In this document: in pieces, positions 53,712 through 63,100 of the stretch
Numbering within the stretch: position 1 is the first letter of the stretch
Layout: every line of letters starts with the position of its first letter
Source of the DNA: Actinocorallia sp. API 0066
GTDB taxonomy: Bacteria > Actinomycetota > Actinomycetes > Streptosporangiales > Streptosporangiaceae
Assembly: GCF_020991275.1 (NCBI RefSeq)
Contig: NZ_JAJLQY010000012.1
Location: forward strand, 1-64,000
Direction of reading: 5' to 3'
Length of the DNA stretch: 64,000 nt
Program-made: the position numbers and the translations under genes
The notes under the pieces: generated by a model
Databases searched by the model: none
What the model was told of the DNA's origin: nothing
Seen by the model: only the letters and a program-made list of their open reading frames with translations

Positions 53712-54227
53712 TCAGAGGCGGCGGCACTGGTCTTCCTTGTTGCCCTTGACGCGGTTCGCACCACCGTGCGGTCTGGGGCTGTTGGCCTTGCACTGGAGGT
53801 TGCCGTCGACCCGGTTGGAACTGACCTGTTGGCGGGCGCGGTTGTTGAAGAGTTGGATGTCGCCGTTCACGGTCGTGCGAACAAGAACGGCCTGGCGCCC
53901 CCGCACCAACTGGATACTCCCGTCAACATAGGAGCGACTGTTCTTACGCGGCCGAACGTCCACCCGCTTGTGCCCCGCCGCCTGGATGTTGCCGTTGACA
54001 CGGATGCCCCGCGCCACCAGCGTCGCGTTCTTCCGAACCTTCACGTTCCCATCGACCCGAGTCCCAACAAGACGGCACGTGGCCCCCTTCGGAACGTTGA
54101 CGTCACCGTCGATCGACCGAACCCCGATCGTCCCCCGACACGTCACATCATCACCGGCGGACGCCCCCGCCCCCCCAACAAGCGAAGCAACGAACACCAG
54201 GGGCAACAGAACCACGGATTTCCTCAT
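53712..54227 (-). CDS. Secreted beta-repeat protein of unknown function
   Basis: A 171-aa exported protein. Signal peptide SVVLLPLVFVASLVGGAGASA, two Cys near the start of the mature part (VTCRG, ATCRL) and two near the end (LQCKA, DQCRR). Between them a repeated pattern V-D/N-G-N/D-[VI]-x (SIDGDVNV, RVDGNVKV, RVNGNIQA, YVDGSIQL, TVNGDIQL, RVDGNLQC) recurs about every 20-25 residues and suggests a small right-handed beta-helix stack. The protein is very basic. I recognise no family. Confidence 0.8.
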   Translation of the reverse strand: MRKSVVLLPLVFVASLVGGAGASAGDDVTCRGTIGVRSIDGDVNVPKGATCRLVGTRVDGNVKVRKNATLVARGIRVNGNIQAAGHKRVDVRPRKNSRSYVDGSIQLVRGRQAVLVRTTVNGDIQLFNNRARQQVSSNRVDGNLQCKANSPRPHGGANRVKGNKEDQCRRL

Positions 54228-54381
54228 GCCCCCGACCCTCCCGACCCCCCATGAGCCACCAGTGAGCCCCCCATGAGGAACCCCTCATGCGCGCAGGGTG
54301 CGCCGTCGGCTTTGTCGGGAAAAGAACGGTAAAGTCACTGAGGGTGACATATTGGGTGCGGTGGGTGGGTATGACGGGGGT

Positions 54382-54645
54382 ATGGCGAAGAACACTCCGA
54401 TGGACAAGGGCGGGGCTCACCGGACGCAGTCGGGGGCCGCGCGGGACACCGACAGCAGGGCCAAGGCTCAGCAGCAGCAGCAGAGGGGGCAGCAGACGCC
54501 CGCTGACAAGGCCGCGCAGCAGAACCGGCGGGACCAGCAGCAGCAGCGTTCCGGCAAGGACAGGGACCCGAACAAGGCGCGCGACCAGTACGACGAGCGC
54601 GACCCGCACTCGGGTGAGTCCGAGGAACGCCGGCCCATGATGTGA
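54382..54645 (+). CDS. Small Gln/Arg-rich hydrophilic protein
   Basis: An 87-aa low-complexity protein from ATG 54382 (GGGGGT upstream; the frame is open to 54298 but without a site). It contains runs of Gln (AKAQQQQQRGQQ; DQQQQRS) and charged tracts (KDRDPNKARDQYDERDPHSG) and is probably disordered. Its strong downstream terminator supports it being a real gene. Function unknown. Confidence 0.7.
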   Translation: MAKNTPMDKGGAHRTQSGAARDTDSRAKAQQQQQRGQQTPADKAAQQNRRDQQQQRSGKDRDPNKARDQYDERDPHSGESEERRPMM

Positions 54646-54655
54646 TCAAGGAGTG

Positions 54656-54692
54656 AGGCCCCGCCGCGACCCCGGGTCGTGGCGGGGCCTTT
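54656..54692 (+). terminator. Terminator after Gln-rich gene
   Basis: A 16-bp stem (one G-T pair) from 54656 to 54690 with a 3-base loop, followed by TTT. It lies between convergent genes. Confidence 0.88.
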
Positions 54693-54699
54693 CCCGTGC

Positions 54700-55644
54700 T
54701 CAGGGGTGGGGAACCGCGGCGTCCGCGGGCACAGGCGTCGGGACGGGCTCGGGAGGCGGCGTGGGAGAGGGAAGCCGCTCACGCCAACGAGAGGCGAGCC
54801 GCGTGCCCGCGACGTAAGCCAAGCACGTGTAGACGATGGCGCACAGGACGTCGAAGACGTAGTGCTCGCCCAGGTAGACGACGCCCAGCCACATGGACGC
54901 CGGGTAGAGGCCCGCCCACCAGACGCGGCGCAGGCCGAAGCTGCGTACCAGGAAGAAGAAGATGAGCAGCGGGAACGCCGAGTGCAGGGACGGCACGGCG
55001 GCCACCAGGTTGGGTGACAGCTTGCTGTAGAGCGTGTCCGGGCTGTCGATGCCGACGGCCGTCCAGATGTCGTAGGAGACCCGGTGCAGCGGCTCGATGT
55101 AGCCGTACTGGGACGACATCCAAGGCGGGGCCGCCGGGAAGAGCACGTAGGTGAGGAACGCCGCGAACGACAGTAGGGCGAGGCTCGTCAGGTAGCCCCA
55201 GTACAGCCGCCCCCGGCGCTTCCACAGGAAGAGCGCCAGCGCGACGGGCGCCACGAAGTGGGCTGTGTACAGGACGTAGAAGTAGTAGTCGTACCACTGC
55301 ACGTGCCCGTCCCACAGGAGGTCCTGGAGGTGGTGGGTGGGCAGCCGTCCGGCTCCGAGCCACTCGTCGAACCGTGCCATCGGCAGGTAGTGCACGTTCG
55401 GGTTGATGTCGTCCGCGACGCCGCTGGCCACCGAGTACAGGGCGAACAGCGCGATGAACGGGACGAGGTGCCGGGTGAAGGCGCGGAACTGGCCCAGGCC
55501 CGCGCACACGAGCAGCACCAGCATCAGCATGGTGTCCGGCGGCCAGACGGTGTAGTGCGACACGGCAAGCGTCAGGATCAGGAGGATCAGGACGTACCGG
55601 ATGACCGGCCTGCCCATCCCGGCGCCTTGGCTACGTGAACGCAT
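54700..55644 (-). CDS. PAP2-family membrane phosphatase / inositolphosphotransferase-like
   Basis: A 314-aa integral membrane protein with about six helices. ATG 55644 could be leaderless (TAGCAT lies 6 bases upstream); ATG 55617 with AAGG is the alternative. PAP2 motifs are AAVPSLHSAFPLL (P-S-x-H) and YLGEHYVFDVL (H-Y-x-x-D), with YVLFPAAPPW before them. This layout, with a long spacing and the FPAAPPW loop, resembles AUR1-type inositol phosphoryl transferases found in actinobacteria. Probable substrates are lipid phosphates. The C terminus is Pro-rich. Confidence 0.87.
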   Translation of the reverse strand: MRSRSQGAGMGRPVIRYVLILLILTLAVSHYTVWPPDTMLMLVLLVCAGLGQFRAFTRHLVPFIALFALYSVASGVADDINPNVHYLPMARFDEWLGAGRLPTHHLQDLLWDGHVQWYDYYFYVLYTAHFVAPVALALFLWKRRGRLYWGYLTSLALLSFAAFLTYVLFPAAPPWMSSQYGYIEPLHRVSYDIWTAVGIDSPDTLYSKLSPNLVAAVPSLHSAFPLLIFFFLVRSFGLRRVWWAGLYPASMWLGVVYLGEHYVFDVLCAIVYTCLAYVAGTRLASRWRERLPSPTPPPEPVPTPVPADAAVPHP

Positions 55645-55695
55645 TGGGAAATGCTATGGGCGAAGTGGTTATGGTCGTGTTTCGGGTCGGTGTGC

Positions 55696-56694
55696 TCAGC
55701 GTGCGAACCTGCCCCGTCCCGGTCTGCGGTGGGCGCCCCGCGCGACGGCCGGGGTACGGCGCGCGCGGGCGAACAGCAGGCCGACGACGGCGAACAGCAC
55801 ACCGAGCCACACCGCCTGCGCGCGCACCAGCGAGGTGAGGACGGGGTCGGCCGAGGTGTCCGGACGGATCGTGGACACCGACATCGTGTACGGCTGCCGC
55901 GTCGTCGAGTCCAGGACCTGCGGGAAGCCCTCCGTCGGGTCGGCCGGAGGCAGCGCGCCGGGGGGTGCGCCACCCGCGTCGGCCGGAGGGACGAACGGCG
56001 TGACGGTGACCGGAGGCACGACGGCCGGGGGCACCACGGGCGGCGGGGTGGACGGCGGCTGGCTCGGCGTCGGCGTCGGCGTGGACGAGGGCGTCGCCGG
56101 TGCGCTCGGCGAAGGCGACGCCTTCGGGGCGACCGTCAGCAGGTGGACGACCGTGCGGTCGGCGGCGCCCGTCGCGCTCGCCGTCGTGGTGAGCCTGACC
56201 TGGCCTGCGGCGGCCGTCGCCGGCACGGTGAGCCGGACCGGCACGAAGTCGCCCGCCGCCGTCACGTCGCCGAGGTTGCACGCGCCGGCGGCGAGCGTGC
56301 AGGTGGGCGACAGCTCGACGCCGCCGGTCGCGCTGAGCGCGAGCCGCGCCGCGCGCGCGACGGCCTCGGTGGCGTACACGTGGACGGTCGCGGTGACCTG
56401 GTCGCCGGGCGCCAGCGTCGCCTGCGGGAGCGTCAGCGCGATGTAGAGGACCGGAGGGGCGGCCGGGGGCTCCTGGGTCGGCTCGTCGTCGGTCGGGGCC
56501 GCGGTGGGCGTCTCAGCGCCGTCGTCGTCGCCCGGCGCCTTGGAGGTGCTGGTCGGGCTCGGTGACGCGCTCGTGCCCGTCGTGGGCGACGGGGCGGCCG
56601 TCGGATCCGGGGGGTCGTCCGCGACGGCCGGGGTCGCCGTCAGGACGAGCGCCGCCGTCGCCAGTGCAGTGCCGAACCGGGATGTCGGGCGCAC
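55696..56694 (-). CDS. Pro/Thr-rich surface protein with C-terminal anchor
   Basis: A 332-aa exported protein. Signal peptide (FGTALATAALVLTATPAVA), a Ser/Thr/Pro/Asp-rich stalk, a beta-sandwich-like domain (about 80-190; ALTLPQATLAPGDQVTATVH, with a Cys pair PTCTLAAGACNLG), a second Pro-rich stretch (STPTPTPSQPPSTPPPVVPP), then a C-terminal transmembrane helix (VWLGVLFAVVGLLF) and basic tail (RARRTPAVARGAHRR). There is no LPxTG motif. It is probably a membrane-held cell-surface protein. Function unknown. Confidence 0.82.
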   Translation of the reverse strand: MRPTSRFGTALATAALVLTATPAVADDPPDPTAAPSPTTGTSASPSPTSTSKAPGDDDGAETPTAAPTDDEPTQEPPAAPPVLYIALTLPQATLAPGDQVTATVHVYATEAVARAARLALSATGGVELSPTCTLAAGACNLGDVTAAGDFVPVRLTVPATAAAGQVRLTTTASATGAADRTVVHLLTVAPKASPSPSAPATPSSTPTPTPSQPPSTPPPVVPPAVVPPVTVTPFVPPADAGGAPPGALPPADPTEGFPQVLDSTTRQPYTMSVSTIRPDTSADPVLTSLVRAQAVWLGVLFAVVGLLFARARRTPAVARGAHRRPGRGRFAR

Positions 56695-56805
56695 GACTCC
56701 GCGACCTCCATATCAAGAGCTCTCCACCCATCGCCGACATCGAACCACGAGCCGGCATCTCGAATCTATCGGATGCCCGGATCTTTCCAAACCCAGAATT
56801 AAGTC

Positions 56806-57174
56806 CTAAATAAACTCTTCGTGGAGATCCTCGACCTCTGCCCGAGGTGCCCAGGTCTGCCAGACGCCGTGGTCGATGCGGTCAAGACCGAGCCGCTCCG
56901 CCACCGTCGCGCGGCCGCCCGTGTACTCCACGCGCAGCCACGTCTCGTGCTCACCGACGACGATGAAACGCTCGCCACGCCACCGGCAGGCCGTCCGCAC
57001 ATAGCGGAGCTGCTCCAACTCCGCCACGGGCACGCTCCTACGGTGCCGCCCGGGACGCGTCTCCACAAAGCCGTCGGCTGGCTGCGTCGTGTACAGCCGT
57101 ACCTCGCCGTTCACCGAAGGGCTCGCCTCGTACTCCGAGCCCTTCCACACGGCGACGTAGCCGTCCCGGATCAC
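56806..57174 (-). CDS. Small protein translationally coupled to giant SseB protein (immunity-like position)
   Basis: A 122-aa protein. GTG 57174 overlaps the stop of the giant gene (GTGA), with GGAGGAGG upstream. It opens VIRDGYVAVWKGSEYEASP and is acidic towards the end (EVEDLHEEFI), mostly beta-strand-like. From memory, related small proteins occur next to similar large genes in Streptomyces. Its place directly after the C-terminal domain of a modular protein is that of an immunity protein in polymorphic toxin loci, but no experiment-based family is recognised. Confidence 0.75.
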   Translation of the reverse strand: MIRDGYVAVWKGSEYEASPSVNGEVRLYTTQPADGFVETRPGRHRRSVPVAELEQLRYVRTACRWRGERFIVVGEHETWLRVEYTGGRATVAERLGLDRIDHGVWQTWAPRAEVEDLHEEFI

Positions 57175-60100
57175 CGTGCCTCCTCCTCGCCCCGCGGCCT
57201 CGTCCACGCGAGCACGTCGGCGTCATAGACGGCGACGAGCCTGGCGGATCCGTCCGCGCCGAGCAAGTGGAGCTCCGTACCCGACGGGAGCCTTGCGCTG
57301 TCGGCCTTGTACTCGCGGATGGTCCCGGCCGAGCCTGCGGCGAACCCGTCCCCGGTGAAAGGCGCGTGCTCGACCACCCAGCCCGCGTCTCCCCAGGACG
57401 TGAGGTCGTCCTCGGTACGTCCCCCGAAGGGCACCCGGTACAGGTCCTCGCAGTAGGCGGGCCACCGAAGGACGTGCACGGACTCGTCCGACGGGCTGAA
57501 AGGAGAGCCCGCGTACAGCAGGCCGAGAGCCTCGTACAGCTGGACCGGCGTCGCCAGGCCCGCGCAGTCCGCGAGCGGATGGACGAAGCCTCCGACACGG
57601 TCGTAGCTCTGGTCCAGGTACCAGCCGACCTGCGCGTGCGGAAGGACCTTCTGCATCATCGTCGTCTGCGGGCCGCCTGAGGGCTCAGCCTCGCGCGGCG
57701 CCGCCACGGGCTCCTCGGGGGCCTGCGCCGTCGTCGTCTGCTGGGGCGGCTCAGGCTCGTCGCCGTGTAGCCCGACCGACACCGCCCACGCGTGCAACTC
57801 GCGTACCTGCGGGCCCGTCAGCGACGCGCCTATCCGGCTGCCGGGGTTGAGGTGCAGCGTCCAGTCCGGGCGCCTCCAGTGCGCGATGAGGTCGGTGAAC
57901 CTGACCACGACGCACCGCGCCTCCCCGACCGTCTCCTGCAGCCTCGGGAGCGACGTGAAGACGCGCACGGACGCGCCTGGGCCCGGCGGCGTCGAGGACA
58001 GGGCGGCGCTCCAGTCGAAGTCCGGATGCTCCGGCGCGAGCTCCTGCGCGGTGTCCGGGACCGGCACGAGCACCTCGGCGGAGAGCGTCACCCGCAGGAA
58101 GTCGTCGGTGTCCCCGGCGAGGACCGCCTCGTCCAGGTCCTTGTCGACGCGGTTGCCCGGCTCGAACGACACGGGCACCGGCCGTGGCTCCTCGACCGGC
58201 GGCCTGGTCGTCGCGCGCAGGCCGTCACCGGGGACGGTCAGCGCGATCGGCGTGCCGGGGTCGAGCACCAGCGACCAGCCGCGTTCCGGCCAGTTCGCCG
58301 CGAGATCCCGGAAATCGGGCATGACGAACCGGGCCTGCCCGACCGACTCGTGCATCCAGCGCGGCGACGTGAACGCGAGGATCGCCGGCTCGCCCTTCAC
58401 CGGGACGGGACGCCACGGGAAGTCCGGATCGCCCGGCCGCGCGCCCCACGGCGTGTCCGGATCGGCGGGGATCATCACCTGCGCGGATGACAGCAGGGCG
58501 AGCAAAGCATCCGTGTCGCCTTGCGCGGCCGCGTCACGCATCCGCTCCTCAAGCTCGTTCTGCGGCGTGAACCCTTCGGCCCGCCCGTTGGCCTCGTCCA
58601 CGACGGCGGAGACGAGCGGCAGTTGCGCGCCCGCCAACGTCGCCGAGACGGGGGTGCCGGGGTTGACGGCCAGCGTCCACGCCGCGTCAGGCCAGTGCCG
58701 GACCACGAGCGCGAACGGAGCCCGCACGAAGTCGACCTGGCCGATGACGTCCTGGAGCCGCTCGGGCGAGGTGAAGGCCGGCACCGCAGGGGTGCCCGCG
58801 ATATCGCCCGGCACCCAGGGGAAGTCCGGCCTACTGGGCCGCGCCCCTGGATCCGTGCCGGCCGGGACGGGCAGCAGCAACTCCGCTCCCGCCAACGCGA
58901 GCACGACCGACTCCTCGTCGGCGGCCCGCAACAACTCCGTCTCCACCGGATTCGCGGGCTGGAAGCGCACCCGCGGCGGAGGCCCGTCCGGATCCACCGG
59001 AGCCATGTCCACCAGGGTCTCCTCAACCCCGGGCACCCCCCGCCCGGCGTCACGCGCCCCTCCCGCCCCTTCCACCGGAGCGACCGGCACCCCCTGCGCA
59101 CCCCCGGCGGCATACAAGCCCCCGGCCGCGTCCTCCGCCCCGGAGCCCAACGAACCACTCGCCGAGTCTCCCAGGCCAAGCCCGCGCTGGCCGCCCGCCG
59201 AGTCCGCAAGCCCACCCTGGCCAGCCCCAGCCACCCGGGCTACACCAAACGAACCACTCGCTGAGTCCTCCGGTCCGCCCTGCCCGGCCCCTGCCGCCCG
59301 CACGACGTCATGCTGGCCGCCCACCGAGTCCACGGGACCGCCAGGCACACCACCCTGCCCGAGCCCAGCCTGGGCAGCACCGTACGCCGCGCTCGCCGCG
59401 TCCCCAGGACCGCCCGGCACGCCCTGTCCGGCCTCTGCCGCCTGCCCGATGCCCTGTCGGGCGTCGACCGCGCCGGGGCCGTACGGACCGCTCGTCGAGT
59501 CCGCTGGAGCGACAGGTGCCCCGCCCTGTTCAGGTCCAGGCACCTGGGCAGCTCCGTAAGGCGTGCTCGCCAAGTCCGCCGGAGTGCCGAGCGCACCCTG
59601 AGCAGGCCCCCCTGCCTGCGTGGGACCGTCCGGACCGCTTACCTGTTCTGCGGTGCCCTGGCCAAGCCCCGCCCCCTGCCCGAACCCGTGTAGAGCACTC
59701 GCCGTGTCAGTCCCGTACTGGGTGCTCGCCGAGTCCACGGGAGCGATAGCCGCGCCGTCCTGGTCGAGTCCAGGCGTCTGGGCAGCGCTGTACGGGGTGC
59801 CTGTCACGTCGCCGGGAGCACCTGCCGCGCCCTGGCCGGGTCCACGTGTCTGTGTGGGTCCGTGCTGGCCGCTCGCCGGGTCTGTGGTGTTTTGGACGGG
59901 CTCGGCTGCCAGTCCGAATCTGTGTCGGGTGTCTGCTGTGTCGGCTCCGTGCTGGGTGCTCGCCGAGTCCACGGGAGCGATAGCCGCGCCACCGTGGTCG
60001 AGTCCAGCCGTCTGGCCAGCGCCGTACGGGGTGCCCGTCACGTCGCCAGGAGCACCTGGCGCGCCCTGGCCGGGTCCACGTGTCTGTGTGGGTCCGTGCT

Positions 60101-63100
60101 GGCCGCTCGCCGGGTCTGTGGTGTTTTGGACGGGCTCGGCCGCTAGTCCGAATCTGTGTCGGGTGTCCGCTGTGTCGGCCCCGTGCTGGGTGCTCGCCGA
60201 GTCCACGGGAGCGATAGCCGCGCCGTCCTGGTCGAGCCCAGGCGTCTGGCCAGCGCTGTACGGGGTACCCGTCACGTCGCCGGGAGCACCTGGCGCGCCC
60301 TGTCCAGGCCCGGCCGCGCGCGTGGTGTCGTGCCGACTACTCGCGCGATCCTCGGCGCCGTGGCCAGGCCCGGTCGCCTGGCCGAATCCCTGACAGGCGC
60401 CCGCCGAATCGCCGATGCCCCGTCCGGCCTCCGCTGCCTGTCCGAAGCCGCGCTGGCCGCTCGCCGCGTCCCCAGGACCGCCTGGTGTGCCCTGTCCGGT
60501 CTCGGCGGCCTGCCCGATGCCAGGTCGGGTGTCGACCGCGCCGGGGCCGTACGGACCGCTCGCCGAGTCCGCCGGAGCGACAGGTGCCCCGCCCTGTTCA
60601 GGTCCAGGCGCTTGGGCAGCTCCGTAAGGCGTGCTCGCCAAGTCCGCCGGAGTGCCGAGCGCACCCTGAGCAGGTCCCCCTGCCTGCGTGGGGTCGTGCG
60701 GACCGCTTATCTGTTCTGCGGTGCCCTGGCCGAGCCCTGCCCCCTGTCCGAACCCGTGTCGAGCACTTGCGGTGTCGGGCCCGTACTGGGTGTTCGCCGA
60801 GTCTGCGGGAGTGATGGGCGCGCCACTGTGGTCGGGTCCAGGCGGCTGGCCAGCGCCGTATGGGCTGGGGGCGCCTGGTGTGCCCTGGGCGGGTTCGGTG
60901 GCGTGTGTGGGGCTGTGCTGGGCGCTCGCTGAATCTCCGGTGCCTTGGCTGGGCTCTGCGGCGTGGCCGAAGCCGTGTTGGCCGTTCGTCGGGTCTGTGG
61001 GTGCGCTCGGTACGACGTGCTGGGTGGGCCCGGATGTGTGGGCGGCGCTGTGCGGGGCGCTTGGCGCTTCGCTAGGGGCGCCTGGTGTGCCCTGGCTGGT
61101 CTCGGTGGTCTGGCCGAAGCCGGGACGGGCGTTCGCCGTGTCGGGGTCGTGCGGGCCGCTTGCCGAGTGCGCGGGGACGATAGGTGTGCCGCTGTGGCCG
61201 GGGCCGGTCGCCTGGGCAGCGCTGTGCAGCGCGCTGGTCGAGTCTGCGGGAGCGCCTGGCGCGCCCTGGGAGGGTCTGTCGGTGTGCGGGCCGCTCACCG
61301 GTTCTGCGGGGCCCTGGCCGGGCCCCGCCGCCTGCCTGATGCCGTGTCGGGCGTTGGCGGTGTCGGGGCCGTGCTGGGTGCTCGCCGAGTCTGCGGGAGT
61401 GACGGGCGCGTCACCCTGGTCGAGTCCGGGCGTGTGGGCAGCGCCGTACGGGTAGCCCGCCGCGTCGCTAGGGGCGCCTGGTGTGCCCTGGGCGGGTCCG
61501 GTGGTGTGCGTGGGGCCGTGCTGGCCGTTCGTCGGGTCTGTGGGTGCGCTCGGTACGACGTGCTGGGTGGGCCCGGATGTGTGGGTGGCGCTGTACGGGG
61601 TGGTTGGCGCGTCGCTAGGGGCGCCGGGTGTGCCTTGGCCGGGTGCGGCGGTGTGGCCGAGTCCGTGTCGGGTGTCCGGTGTGTCGGGGGTGTGCTGGGT
61701 GCTTGCGGAGTCAGCGGGGGTGATAGGCGCGCTGTCGTGGCCGGGGGCGGTGGGAGCGCTCGGCGAGGCGCTCAGGCCGGGCACGGACGGGTGGGGTCCG
61801 GCTGTTGGGACCTGGCCGTGGGGGGCGCTGACCGGGGCTCCGGGTGCGCCTGGCGCGCCTTGGCCGGGTCCGAGCGGCTGTGCGGGACCGTGCGGGCCTG
61901 CCGAGTCCGGGGGCGTGCCCTGGCCGAGTTCAGGCGGCTGTGCGGGCGCGGGCGTGGCGCTCGGCGAGTCGGTGGGAGCGGCTGGCACACCAGCCTGGCC
62001 GGGCCCGGAGATCAGGGCGGCGCCGTACCGGCTCGCGGGATCCGCGGGAGCGACCGGCGCGGGGCCATACGGGGCGCTCGGTGGGTCTGTGGGGGCTTGG
62101 TCGGGTTCGGTCGGCTGGGTGGAGCTGTGGCGGGGGCGCGGTGGGTTTGGGCCGTGCTGGGGCCACGCCGGGTTTGTGGGTGTGGGTGGTGTGCTTTGGG
62201 CTGGGTTCGTCGGGTCGGGGCGGGGGGTGTCCAGGAGGGTGGAGTTCGGGTCGTCGGTGAGTTTGGCGGACAGTTCGGCCTGGGCGGCGCGTAGGTCGTC
62301 GAGGCTTGGGAGGCCGTTGACGACGACGTCCTCGGGGCGGTCCGCGCCGGCGACGGGCAGGTCGGTGGTCGGCGCGCCGTCGCGTCGGGTTCCGTCGGGG
62401 ACGGGGCGCGCGTAGCGGGGGGCGTCGCCGTCTCGGACGAGGGGCGCCCATTCGTCGCCGTGCGGGCCCGGCACCACGCCGTTGACGCGGCCGTGCCTGC
62501 CGGTCGTCTCCTGGCCGTCGCCGAAACTCTCGCTCGCGTGGGCGCCGGGCCTCCGTGGCAGGCCCTCCGGCACGTCGCTGTCAGGCGGTTCGGAGTCCTC
62601 GGCGCCGTGCCAGGACTCGTGCCGTCCGCCGCGCCCGTGCGCGGCCTGCCCACCGGAAGGCGCGCCGCCGTCACCGAACGCCCCGCCGAAGCCGCCTACC
62701 GGACCGTCCCCGGCGGCCGTCCCGAAGCCCTGCGGCCCTGCGACGCCAGCGGGAGCCCCGCCCTCGCCGCCGGGCGCACCGAAGCCGTGCGGTGCGCTCG
62801 GGCCCTCGGACGTGGGCGGGCCGGTGACGCCCGCCGGAGTGCCTCCGTGCGTCAGCCCGAAGCCTCCGCCGGGCACGCCGAAGCCTTCCGGTCCGCGGTA
62901 GCCCTGCGGTGTGTTCGTGTCGTCAGCGGACGGGTCGCCTGCTGGGGCCGCGCTCTGGGGGAGGGCGGGGGAGCCGTGGGGGGTGAAGCCGCTGCCGTCG
63001 GTGGGGGCGTGGGGTGTGCCGTTGATGGTGTGGGTGGGGAGCGTGAACGGGGTGGTGGAGGTGTGGGGGAAGACGCCCGGTGCGTTGGTGGTGGGGGAGG

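Noticed and set aside
59713-60300. Possible CRISPR or intergenic repeat array
   Set aside because: The repeats are 234 bp, in frame and coding, with no short spacers.
60945-62294. Rightward open frame of 449 codons within the giant gene
   Set aside because: Antisense of the Pro/Gly repeat gives Cys/Trp/Gly-rich nonsense. The leftward frame continues through it for 2199 codons with recognisable domains at both ends.
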